A stretch of DNA of 5,210 nucleotides from VGPE01 sp031431395 (GTDB lineage Bacteria > Chloroflexota > Limnocylindria > Limnocylindrales > CSP1-4), in the NCBI GenBank assembly GCA_031431395.1, contig JANPDJ010000225.1:1-5210 (forward strand), in the 5' to 3' direction. Each line of letters starts with the position of its first letter. The first letter of the stretch is position 1. The notes under the pieces were generated by a model. It was not told the origin of the DNA. It ran no database searches and saw only the letters and a list, made by a program, of their open reading frames with translations. Both the position numbers and the translations under genes were made by a program. This document shows positions 1-5,210 of the stretch, one piece after another.

Positions 1-2
1 TG

Positions 3-593
3 GCGACCCTCGACGTGATCAGCGGCGGCCGCTTCGAGCTGGGCCTCGGGGCGGGCGCCACCCGTGAGGAGGCGCTGGCGTACGGGTTCGATTTCGAGCC
101 ATTCGCGGCGCGAGCCGTCGTCCTCGGCGAGACGCTCCAGATCGTTCGAGCGATGTTCATGGACGGCCGGGCGACGGTTCACGGAACGCACGAACGCGCC
201 ATGGACGCGATCAACAACCCGCGAGGTGGGCAGGCAGCGCGGATCCCCATTGTCGTAGGCGGGAACAGCCGGGCAACATGGCGACTCGCGGCGCTGTTCG
301 CCGACGAACTCAATCTCGATGGGCCCAATCCGGCTGCGGTCCAGGAGGCACTGCCGGCCATCCGGGCGATCTGCACCGAGGTGGGCCGGGATCCCGAAAG
401 GCTCGCCGTCTCCGTCCACATCCTGCCGCACGACATCGAGCCGGGCGGCGACGATCGTGTCAGGCTGCTGGCCGGCTACCGCGCTCTGGGCGTCTCCCGC
501 GTGATGGCGCTCCTGCCCGGAAGCGTGACGCGAGACGACGCGCTGCACGGGCTTGCACTGGATGCTGCAGCCGCGGGAGTCCATCTGGCCTGA
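3..593 (+). CDS. LLM-class flavin/F420-dependent oxidoreductase (luciferase-like), C-terminal part
   Basis: Partial gene: the frame is open to the left edge, so about 100 N-terminal residues of a usual 290-330 are missing. The GTG at 15 is an internal valine, not a start, because conserved family sequence (ATLDVISGGRFELGLGAG) already runs across it. The 196 visible residues show the luciferase-like TIM-barrel signature: SGGRFELGLGAG (residues 7-18), an acidic/AYG stretch (24-32), INNPRGGQ (70-77), IPIVVGGNS (81-89) and LAALFADELNLDG (95-107). This order matches the bacterial F420-dependent LLM subfamily typified by mycobacterial Rv1855c; F420 rather than FMN use is inferred from that resemblance. 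Such enzymes are cytosolic hydride-transfer oxidoreductases; the substrate here is unknown. The stop lies 14 bases from the stop of the convergent EamA gene, so there is little room for a separate terminator. Confidence 0.9.
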   Translation, partial: ATLDVISGGRFELGLGAGATREEALAYGFDFEPFAARAVVLGETLQIVRAMFMDGRATVHGTHERAMDAINNPRGGQAARIPIVVGGNSRATWRLAALFADELNLDGPNPAAVQEALPAIRAICTEVGRDPERLAVSVHILPHDIEPGGDDRVRLLAGYRALGVSRVMALLPGSVTRDDALHGLALDAAAAGVHLA

Positions 594-607
594 CGCACGC
601 CCCTGGC

Positions 608-1609
608 TCAGACGACGGCTTCCGGAGGAGGCAGTGCGTGCTCCTCGGCATGGTCTGCCTGAGGGGTCTCTCGGGCGTCATCGCCGTCCCGCTGGATGAG
701 CACGGCGGCGCCGAGAACCAGCGCGCCGCCCAGGACCTGGGCCGGCGCGAGGACCTGGGCGAGCAGTGCGGTCGCCGCGAGCGTTCCCACGATGGGCTCC
801 ACGAGGCCCAGGATCCCAGCGCGGACGCGGCTGATCAGCCGCATGCCCGTCGTGAAGAGCCATGCCGCCCCGGCGCCACTCAGCAGGCCGGACACGAGGA
901 TCGTGGGCCACACGTCCGCGTGATCGAGCGGGAAGCGGAGTGCCTCTGCCGGACCGCTGAGCAGGGCCAGCGTTCCCACCGCGGCGACTGTTGCGGCCAG
1001 TGCCAGTCCCATCGCCTGCTCCGGGGGAACGGACGGACACGCCCGCCCGAACCCGACCCACGCCGCCGCGGACACCGCGGCCACGCAGCCGAGGGCCAGC
1101 CCGAGTGGATCGAGGCCCGACCCGGTCGAAGCATCGAAATTCGCCGTCACCACCAGGGCCAGCCCGACGAGCGAGAGGACCAGCGCCGCGACCTTGATGG
1201 GTCCAAGGCTCTCCGTCCCGGACACCCGGCCATAGAGCGCCAGCAGAACGGGGTACGTGTAGAACGTGAGGAGCGCCACCGCGATGGGGATGCGATCGAA
1301 GGCCACGAACAGCGACGTGTTCAGCACCATGTTGGCGGTGATGAACGCGAGCAGCGCCAGCCGTTCGTGACGCGGGAGCCGCCCGAACACGAACCCATTT
1401 CGCGCCCGATCGCGCCGTCGGCGCACGAGGACCAGCAGCCAGAGGGCTGCGCCTGCGACGACTCCGCGCCAGACGACGAAGGCAAGAGGCGTCATGCCCT
1501 CGTCGTACAGCAGCCGGGCGAGCGGACCAAGGATGCCCGCGAAGATTGCCCCCATGACGATCAGCAGCGCGCCGAGGACGGCGGGTGGCAGGGCTCGCAG
1601 CGCAGTCAT
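608..1609 (-). CDS. EamA/DMT-family transporter (complete copy A)
   Basis: A 333-residue inner-membrane protein of the drug/metabolite transporter superfamily, with ten predicted hydrophobic segments (about 10-33, 41-63, 83-103, 107-127, 137-155, 166-188, 198-219, 232-254, 263-284, 289-307). These form the usual two EamA five-helix repeats, joined near residue 160. Recognisable blocks are PLAFVVWRG (41-49), IPIAVALLTFYTYP (107-120), GLDPLGLAL (165-173) and RLISRVRAG (257-265) with EPIVGT (271-276). The C-terminal tail after residue 307 is hydrophilic and acidic. The ATG at 1609 was chosen because hydrophobic family-like sequence begins just after it. The frame stays open far upstream, but there it encodes Arg/Pro-rich sequence lying antisense to the MFS gene. 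No Shine-Dalgarno sits before this ATG. Family members export or import amino acids, nucleosides or other small metabolites; the substrate cannot be inferred. Copy B at the right edge is a close paralogue. Confidence 0.93.
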   Translation of the reverse strand: MTALRALPPAVLGALLIVMGAIFAGILGPLARLLYDEGMTPLAFVVWRGVVAGAALWLLVLVRRRRDRARNGFVFGRLPRHERLALLAFITANMVLNTSLFVAFDRIPIAVALLTFYTYPVLLALYGRVSGTESLGPIKVAALVLSLVGLALVVTANFDASTGSGLDPLGLALGCVAAVSAAAWVGFGRACPSVPPEQAMGLALAATVAAVGTLALLSGPAEALRFPLDHADVWPTILVSGLLSGAGAAWLFTTGMRLISRVRAGILGLVEPIVGTLAATALLAQVLAPAQVLGGALVLGAAVLIQRDGDDARETPQADHAEEHALPPPEAVV

Positions 1610-1616
1610 CGCCGGA

Positions 1617-1622
1617 AGCGTA
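1617..1622 (-). promoter_or_regulatory. Possible -10 element for leaderless EamA copy A
   Basis: Read on the minus strand this is TACGCT, a TANNNT match ending seven bases before the ATG at 1609. No Shine-Dalgarno precedes that ATG; the nearest purine-rich run (GGAGG on the minus strand, near 1635-1641) is over 20 bases upstream. A -10 element at this distance would place transcription initiation at or next to the ATG, as in leaderless genes of high-GC bacteria. The only -35-like hexamer, TTGGAG at 1643-1638, has a short 15-base spacer. The motif is short and could be chance. Confidence 0.25.
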
Positions 1623-1658
1623 CCGGCCGCCGGGTTCCTCCAACGTGTACTTCGCGCG

Positions 1659-1673
1659 GGCCGTCGGACGGCC
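1659..1673. promoter_or_regulatory. Perfect odd-centred dyad, candidate operator between divergent genes
   Basis: GGCCGTC-G-GACGGCC is a perfect inverted repeat with 7-bp arms around a single central base, lying in the 163-bp gap between the divergently transcribed EamA and MFS genes. Its symmetry and position resemble a binding site for a homodimeric repressor or activator that could control both genes. No regulator gene is visible in the window. In DNA this GC-rich, short palindromes also arise by chance, so this is a candidate only. Confidence 0.3.
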
Positions 1674-1685
1674 GCCGTTGCCCCT

Positions 1686-1722
1686 GGCGCCGAGCACCCG
1701 CACCGCCCGTGCGCCGGGCGCC
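1686..1722. repeat. GC-rich inverted repeat upstream of the MFS gene
   Basis: GGCGCC occurs at 1686-1691 and again at 1717-1722. The element is self-complementary, so the copies can pair as a 6-bp stem. Between them CGCAC (1699-1703) and GTGCG (1709-1713) form an inner 5-bp hairpin with a 5-base loop. The element ends just upstream of the TACTGT -10-like hexamer and could form a cruciform or simply reflect GC richness. There is no T-tract, so it is not a standard intrinsic terminator. Confidence 0.25.
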
Positions 1723-1724
1723 GA

Positions 1725-1730
1725 TACTGT
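1725..1730 (+). promoter_or_regulatory. Possible -10 element for the MFS gene
   Basis: TACTGT fits TANNNT and is one of the few AT-containing hexamers in the divergent gap. A start of transcription about seven bases downstream would give a leader of roughly 35 bases carrying the Shine-Dalgarno at 1756. No convincing -35 hexamer lies 16-18 bases upstream, where the sequence is Cys/Gly-neutral GC-rich DNA (ACCGCC around 1702), so support is weak. Confidence 0.2.
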
Positions 1731-1731
1731 G

Positions 1732-1747
1732 GGTCGGTCGGTTGGTC
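1732..1747. repeat. Four tandem GGTY tetranucleotides in the MFS leader
   Basis: GGTC-GGTC-GGTT-GGTC runs in tandem between the -10-like hexamer and the Shine-Dalgarno of the MFS gene, and a related GGTCGGTGGG follows the Shine-Dalgarno at 1760-1769. Four imperfect units are few. A change in unit number would alter the leader length, not a reading frame. Confidence 0.45.
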
Positions 1748-1755
1748 GGGTAGCC

Positions 1756-1762
1756 AGGAGGT
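1756..1762 (+). promoter_or_regulatory. Shine-Dalgarno that sets the MFS start
   Basis: AGGAGGT is a full anti-16S match. It ends ten bases before the in-frame GTG at 1773. The nearer GTG at 1765 is out of frame, and the next in-frame GTG at 1791 is too far away. This fixes the GTG at 1773 as the likely start, although the spacing is on the long side. Confidence 0.75.
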
Positions 1763-1772
1763 CGGTGGGTTC

Positions 1773-3068
1773 GTGCGTCCGCGCCTGATCGTGTCGCCCG
1801 CACACCTGCCGGCGGATACGCGCCACAACTGGACGGCGTCCCAGAAGGAGGGCCTCTCCTTCGGGCCGACGGATGCGGCCGGGTCGTTCCTGCCCGTGCT
1901 GCTCGCGCGATTGGGCGCCTCCAACGTCGAGGTGGGCCTGCTCAGCGCGATCCCGAGCCTCGCCGGGTTCCTCCTGGCTGTCCCGATCGGCCAGTTCCTG
2001 CAGGGCCGCCGGAACGTCATCCCCTGGTACTCACGGGGGCGGTTCATCAATCAGCTGGTCCTGCCCGCCATCGGCATCGCGCTCGTGGTGCTGCCGGCGG
2101 ACCAGGCGGTGCCGGTGATCCTCGTCCTCGTCGGCCTGTCGGCCTGCGTGGGGTCATTCGCCAATTTCTGCTTCTACACCGTCATGGATGGACTCTCCGG
2201 GCCCAACGGACGCTACGAGCTGATGGGACGGCGCTGGGGGATGAAGGGCCTGGCCACGGCGGTGAGCCTCGCCGTGATCGGTTGGATCCTTGCCAACGTG
2301 CCGTTTCCGCACAGCTACCAGTTCGTCTACATCGCGGTGGGCGTGGCGGCGGTGATCGGGTTCCGCTACTCCAGCACCTTCCGGATCCCGGACCAGGTGC
2401 GGCGTCCACGGCTTGTCGGGCGGCGTTCGCCGGCGGCCAGCATCCGCACCTTCGCGGCAGAGATGCGCGCTGAGCGGCGCTTCCTTCTGTTCCTGGGGCG
2501 GCACGCGGTCCTCGGGTTCGGCCTGTCGATGGCCGTTCCCCTGATTCCGCTGTACTACGTTCGCGAGCTTGGTGCCAGTGACGCCTGGATCGGTCTGATC
2601 GGCACCACCCAGGCGATCCTGACGATGTCGGGTTACTTCCTCTGGCGCCGCGTCGCACGGCGCCGGACCGGCGGCTTCTGGATCCTCGTCCTGTGCACGG
2701 CGGGTGTCGCCGCGTTCCCGATCGGCCTGGCATTCACGCGGATCGAACTCGCCGTCGCCGTGATCGTCGGCATCTACGGCATCTGTCTCGCCGGGATCGA
2801 ACTCTCGATCTTCGACGAACTGATGAAGGCGATCCCGCCGGCCCAGGCAACCCGGTTCGCGGCGCTGGACCAGGGCGCGTCCAACTTCGCCGGCATCACG
2901 GCTCCCATCATCGGCGCGCTCGTTGCCGGTGCGCTGGGCATCCCGGCCGGCCTCGTGGTCGCCGGAGCGGTCACGATGGCCGGTGCGGCGCTGTTCGCGG
3001 CGTCGGTGTGGGGGCGGCGCCGGATGGCCGTCGCCGCGGTTGCGGAGAGTGTCGCGCCGTCGCCCTGA
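1773..3068 (+). CDS. Major facilitator superfamily (MFS) transporter
   Basis: A 431-residue polytopic inner-membrane protein with about twelve hydrophobic segments (roughly 29-46, 53-76, 92-108, 112-137, 158-175, 182-199, 239-264, 270-293, 301-321, 325-348, 366-389, 391-412). They fall into two six-helix halves separated by a basic, hydrophilic cytoplasmic loop (about 202-236, rich in Arg), the standard MFS arrangement. A basic RYELMGRRWGMKG segment (148-159) lies before helix 5, and FLQGRRN (75-81) follows helix 2, the place of the usual loop 2-3 basic motif. The start is GTG 1773, set by the AGGAGGT upstream; the frame is open before it but encodes non-hydrophobic sequence antisense to the EamA gene. 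The substrate is unknown. The hydroxy-acid oxidase gene follows after 119 bases on the same strand, so carriage of a 2-hydroxy or related organic acid is possible but only inferred. Confidence 0.9.
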   Translation: MRPRLIVSPAHLPADTRHNWTASQKEGLSFGPTDAAGSFLPVLLARLGASNVEVGLLSAIPSLAGFLLAVPIGQFLQGRRNVIPWYSRGRFINQLVLPAIGIALVVLPADQAVPVILVLVGLSACVGSFANFCFYTVMDGLSGPNGRYELMGRRWGMKGLATAVSLAVIGWILANVPFPHSYQFVYIAVGVAAVIGFRYSSTFRIPDQVRRPRLVGRRSPAASIRTFAAEMRAERRFLLFLGRHAVLGFGLSMAVPLIPLYYVRELGASDAWIGLIGTTQAILTMSGYFLWRRVARRRTGGFWILVLCTAGVAAFPIGLAFTRIELAVAVIVGIYGICLAGIELSIFDELMKAIPPAQATRFAALDQGASNFAGITAPIIGALVAGALGIPAGLVVAGAVTMAGAALFAASVWGRRRMAVAAVAESVAPSP

Positions 3069-3174
3069 TGAAAGCCGCGGCGGGGCGCATGCGGCGCTCT
3101 ACGCGGTTTCCGCGCCAGCCTCACCAGCCGCGTCCGGATCGGGCAATCTTGGGGCGACCACACCGGCCGTCGCC

Positions 3175-3180
3175 AAGGAG
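3175..3180 (+). promoter_or_regulatory. Shine-Dalgarno of the hydroxy-acid oxidase gene
   Basis: AAGGAG ends seven bases before the ATG at 3188, the best spacing for that codon. An in-frame GTG lies immediately before the ATG (3185) and is a less likely alternative start that would add one residue. Confidence 0.75.
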
Positions 3181-3187
3181 AGGCGTG

Positions 3188-4267
3188 ATGAGCGACTTTC
3201 GCAACCTGCATGACTTTGCCCGGGTCGCGCGGTCGCGCCTGCCGAAGGGCGAATGGGACTACCTCACGGGTGGGGCCGAGACGGAGACATCGCTCAAGCG
3301 CAATCGGATGGGGCTCGATTCGCTGGCCTTCCGCCCGTCGGTCCTCAACGACGTCTCGAACGTGCAGGCGTCGGGCCGCCTCCTTGGCCACGATCTGCGG
3401 ATTCCCGTGCTCCTGGCGCCACTGGGTTCCATCCAGCTCTTCGACGACGAAGGCGCGGCCGCCATTGCCCGCGCCACATCCGATTTCGGGACCATGATGA
3501 TCCTGAGTTCCGTGTGCGAGCCCGGGTTCGAGGAGGTCGCACGGATCGGGACCGGCCCCAAGATCTACCAGCTGTACCTCTACGGCGACTGGGCGTGGAT
3601 GGACGACATCATCGGCCGGACCGTGGAAGCGGGCTACGCCGCGCTGTGCCTGACCGCAGACACGCAGGTGTACAGCCGGCGCGAGCGCAGCATTGCCACG
3701 GACTGGGTGCCGCGGGCTTCGCTCCGGAAGGCGTCCGTGGACGACGACTTCGTGTACCAGGCGCAGATGTCGTGGGCCACGGTGGAGCACATCAAGCGCA
3801 CATTTCCCATTCCCCTCGTGATCAAGGGCATCAACACGGCAGAGGACGCCCGTCACGCCATCGATGCCGGCGTTGACGTCATCTACGTCTCGAACCACGG
3901 CGGCCGCCAACTGGACCACGGGCGCGCCTGCATCGATTCGTTGCCCGAGGTTGTCGAGGCCGTGGCCGGGCGCGTCCCCGTGGTCGTGGACGGCGGGATC
4001 ATGCGCGGCACGGACGTGATCAAGGCGCTGTGCCTGGGCGCGACGGCCGTGGGGATCGGACGGCTCGAGGCGCTGGCCATGGCGGCGGGCGGCGAGGCTG
4101 CCGTGCTCCGAATGCTGGAACTGCTCGAGAACGAGATGCGCACGAACATGGCGCTGATGGGGGTTGCCAGCACCGCGGACCTCGGACCGTCGTTCGTGGT
4201 GTCGGCGCCACCGTTGCCGAATCCGCACGTGCTGTCGGCGTTCCCCCTGCTCGATCAGGGCTACTGA
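3188..4267 (+). CDS. FMN-dependent alpha-hydroxy-acid oxidase/dehydrogenase
   Basis: A 359-residue, apparently soluble (beta/alpha)8-barrel enzyme of the glycolate oxidase/L-lactate dehydrogenase/mandelate dehydrogenase family, which oxidises 2-hydroxy acids to 2-keto acids with FMN. The residues known from spinach glycolate oxidase are all present by motif: Tyr25 (DYLTGGAET; Y24 there), Tyr130 (QLY; Y129), Asp158 (LTADT; D157), Arg165 (SRRE; R164), Lys213 (VIKG; K230), and His237 with Arg240 (SNHGGRQLD; the catalytic base H254 and substrate-carboxylate R257). FMN-phosphate contacts are suggested by DGGIMRGTDV (268-277) and GIGR (289-292). The region before the active-site lysine is short and there is no membrane-anchoring insert, so a soluble oxidase-like form is likely. 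Unusual are Gln160 where Pro is normal, and GR-LEALAMA where GRP-aromatic-GLA is usual. Substrate (lactate, glycolate or another acid) and electron acceptor are undetermined. The 119-base gap after the MFS gene holds only a weak 5-bp hairpin (3102-3114), so co-transcription is plausible. Confidence 0.94.
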   Translation: MSDFRNLHDFARVARSRLPKGEWDYLTGGAETETSLKRNRMGLDSLAFRPSVLNDVSNVQASGRLLGHDLRIPVLLAPLGSIQLFDDEGAAAIARATSDFGTMMILSSVCEPGFEEVARIGTGPKIYQLYLYGDWAWMDDIIGRTVEAGYAALCLTADTQVYSRRERSIATDWVPRASLRKASVDDDFVYQAQMSWATVEHIKRTFPIPLVIKGINTAEDARHAIDAGVDVIYVSNHGGRQLDHGRACIDSLPEVVEAVAGRVPVVVDGGIMRGTDVIKALCLGATAVGIGRLEALAMAAGGEAAVLRMLELLENEMRTNMALMGVASTADLGPSFVVSAPPLPNPHVLSAFPLLDQGY

Positions 4268-4287
4268 ACGTCCGCGGCCGGACCTGG

Positions 4288-4323
4288 GGCGGGGGCGCCC
4301 GCGGAGTTCAGCTGGCCCCCGCC
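4288..4323. terminator. Possible bidirectional hairpin at the oxidase/EamA convergence
   Basis: GGCGGGGGC (4288-4296) and GCCCCCGCC (4315-4323) form a perfect 9-bp GC stem with an 18-base loop. It spans the end of the 40-base gap between the oxidase stop and the stop of EamA copy B, and the last codons of that gene. A smaller GTCCG/CGGAC hairpin (4270-4283) sits just after the oxidase stop. Neither is followed by a T-run, so they are not canonical intrinsic terminators, though GC-rich bacteria often have such U-poor hairpins between convergent genes. Confidence 0.3.
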
Positions 4324-5210
4324 GGCGCGGGTGCCTCCGCGTCGTCCGGCATGATCGCTGAGCCCGCCACGGCCCCGCTCTCCTGCGCGCTCTGGATCAG
4401 CACTGCTGCGGCCAGAACCAGTGCCCCGCCCACGACCTGGATGGGGGCGAGCACCTGGCCCAGCACGACGGCGGCAGCGACCGTCCCCACGATGGGCTCG
4501 ATGAGTCCCAGAACGCCGGCGCGCACGCGGCTGATCAGCCGGACGCCCCTCGTGAAAATGACGGCCGCCGCGGCTCCGCTCATGATGCTCAGCGCAGCGA
4601 TGGCCAGCAGCGTGTCGAGGTGCCAGATGGGGAAGATGACCGCCTGGGCCTGGCCCGTCGCCAGCATCAGGCCGCCGATGACGAACACCGTCATCACCAG
4701 CGATGTTGCCATCGCCTGTTCGGCCGGGACCTCGCGCAGCGCCTTGCTGAACACGACCCAGGCAGCGCCGGTCACCGCAGCGAGGACCGCCAGCGCCAGT
4801 CCCAGCGGATCGAGTCCGCGGTCCGAGCCGCCGCCACTCGCGGTGAGCACAAGTGCAAGCCCGGCCAGGCCAAGAACCAGGGCCATCACCTTGACCGGCC
4901 CGATGGGCTCGCTGCCCGTCAGGCGCCCGTACAGGGCGAGCAGGACCGGGTAGGTGTAGAACGTCAGCAGCGCCACGGCGATGGGGATGGAGTTGATCGC
5001 GACGAACAGGGCCGTGTTCAGGATCATGTTGGAGACGACGAACCCGGCCAGCATGCGTCGCTGGTGGCCCGAGAGCCCCGCGAGGACGATGCCACCCGTG
5101 GACGGGTAGCGCCGTCGCTGCCACAGGATGAACAGCCAGAGCGCGCCCCCGGCGATGGTCCCTCGCCACACGGCGAACGCCAGGGGCTCGAAGCCGGTCG
5201 CGTAGAGCAG
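4308..5210 (-). CDS. EamA/DMT-family transporter (paralogous copy B), N-terminus missing
   Basis: Partial gene: 300 residues are visible and the frame runs off the right edge. By alignment with copy A about 32 N-terminal residues (helix 1) lie outside. The GTG at 5171 is an internal valine in PLAFAVWRG, not the start. The remaining nine hydrophobic segments and both EamA repeats correspond one-to-one with copy A, including IPIAVALLTFYTYP (75-88), GLDPLGLAL (132-140), RLISRVRAG (224-232) and EPIVGT (238-243). Hand alignment gives about 165 identities in 274 positions (about 60%) with one single-residue gap near residue 130. The C-terminal tails (after LIQ, residue 273) are unrelated in sequence, as are the charged loops after helix 2. 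It is presumably an inner-membrane carrier of small metabolites; its substrate may overlap with or have diverged from that of copy A. It converges on the oxidase gene, so its promoter is outside the window. Confidence 0.92.
   Translation of the reverse strand: MLYATGFEPLAFAVWRGTIAGGALWLFILWQRRRYPSTGGIVLAGLSGHQRRMLAGFVVSNMILNTALFVAINSIPIAVALLTFYTYPVLLALYGRLTGSEPIGPVKVMALVLGLAGLALVLTASGGGSDRGLDPLGLALAVLAAVTGAAWVVFSKALREVPAEQAMATSLVMTVFVIGGLMLATGQAQAVIFPIWHLDTLLAIAALSIMSGAAAAVIFTRGVRLISRVRAGVLGLIEPIVGTVAAAVVLGQVLAPIQVVGGALVLAAAVLIQSAQESGAVAGSAIMPDDAEAPAPAGAS

Noticed and set aside
625..646. A bulged 8-bp hairpin (GAGGAG...CTCCTC) near the end of EamA copy A as terminator for the LLM gene
   Set aside because: It lies inside the coding sequence of copy A, where it encodes the Glu/Ala/Pro tail, has a bulge and lacks a T-tract.
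278..1753. A 491-codon open frame on the + strand overlapping the LLM gene and antisense to EamA copy A
   Set aside because: Its product is Arg/Gly/Glu-rich low-complexity sequence with no domain, typical of the antisense frame of a GC-rich gene. The minus-strand frame shows clear EamA helices and motifs.
1494..1772. An N-terminal extension of the MFS protein by about 93 residues
   Set aside because: The extension is non-hydrophobic, antisense to EamA copy A, and the AGGAGGT before GTG 1773 marks the real start.
3102..3114. A CGCGG-TTT-CCGCG hairpin between MFS and oxidase as terminator or attenuator
   Set aside because: The stem is only 5 bp, has no following T-run, and such stems are expected by chance at this GC content.
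2693..3187. An upstream extension of the oxidase frame to 2693, suggesting a fused N-terminal domain
   Set aside because: The extension overlaps the MFS C-terminal coding region in another frame and gives Arg-rich sequence. The ATG at 3188 has a well-placed AAGGAG and the family N-terminus starts there.
2774..4228. A 484-codon open frame on the - strand across the MFS and oxidase genes
   Set aside because: Its product is His/Arg-rich and family-less, and it lies opposite two clearly recognisable proteins. GC-rich codon bias removes stops from this frame.
608..5210. The 3.7-kb segment as a composite transposon with EamA copies as flanking repeats
   Set aside because: There is no transposase, terminal inverted repeat or target-site duplication, and the repeats are divergent protein-coding paralogues.

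Overview
The window is GC-rich bacterial chromosome with G or C at most third codon positions, dense gene packing and short intergenic gaps. An F420-type luciferase-like oxidoreductase, a GTG start behind a strong Shine-Dalgarno and a possible leaderless gene suggest a high-GC Gram-positive-like lineage, such as Actinomycetota or a Chloroflexota clade. That placement is inference; there is no rRNA or other marker here to fix it.

Layout, left to right: (1) the C-terminal two thirds of a luciferase-like (LLM class) flavin/F420-dependent oxidoreductase, + strand, cut by the left edge (3-593). (2) A complete EamA/DMT-family transporter, - strand (608-1609), converging on gene 1 with only 14 bases between the stops. 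(3) A divergent intergenic region (1610-1772) with a perfect 15-bp odd-centred dyad, a GC-rich inverted repeat, short GGTY tetranucleotide repeats and a strong Shine-Dalgarno. (4) A 12-TM major facilitator superfamily (MFS) transporter, + strand (1773-3068). (5) An FMN-dependent alpha-hydroxy-acid oxidase/dehydrogenase of the glycolate oxidase/L-lactate dehydrogenase family, + strand (3188-4267), with all classical catalytic residues in place. (6) A second EamA/DMT transporter, - strand (4308 to the right edge, N-terminus missing), again convergent with its neighbour.

The main structural feature is that the two EamA transporters are close paralogues. They are about 60% identical over roughly 274 hand-aligned residues, in the same orientation about 3.7 kb apart, and they bracket the MFS and hydroxy-acid oxidase genes. 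MFS and oxidase are co-directional with a 119-base gap and could be one transcription unit for uptake and oxidation of a 2-hydroxy acid, but no substrate can be read from the sequence.

I see no rRNA, tRNA, CRISPR array, insertion sequence or phage gene, and nothing that amounts to a clearly new system. The points worth a second look are the paralogue pair, the divergent control region and some unusual residues in the oxidase.
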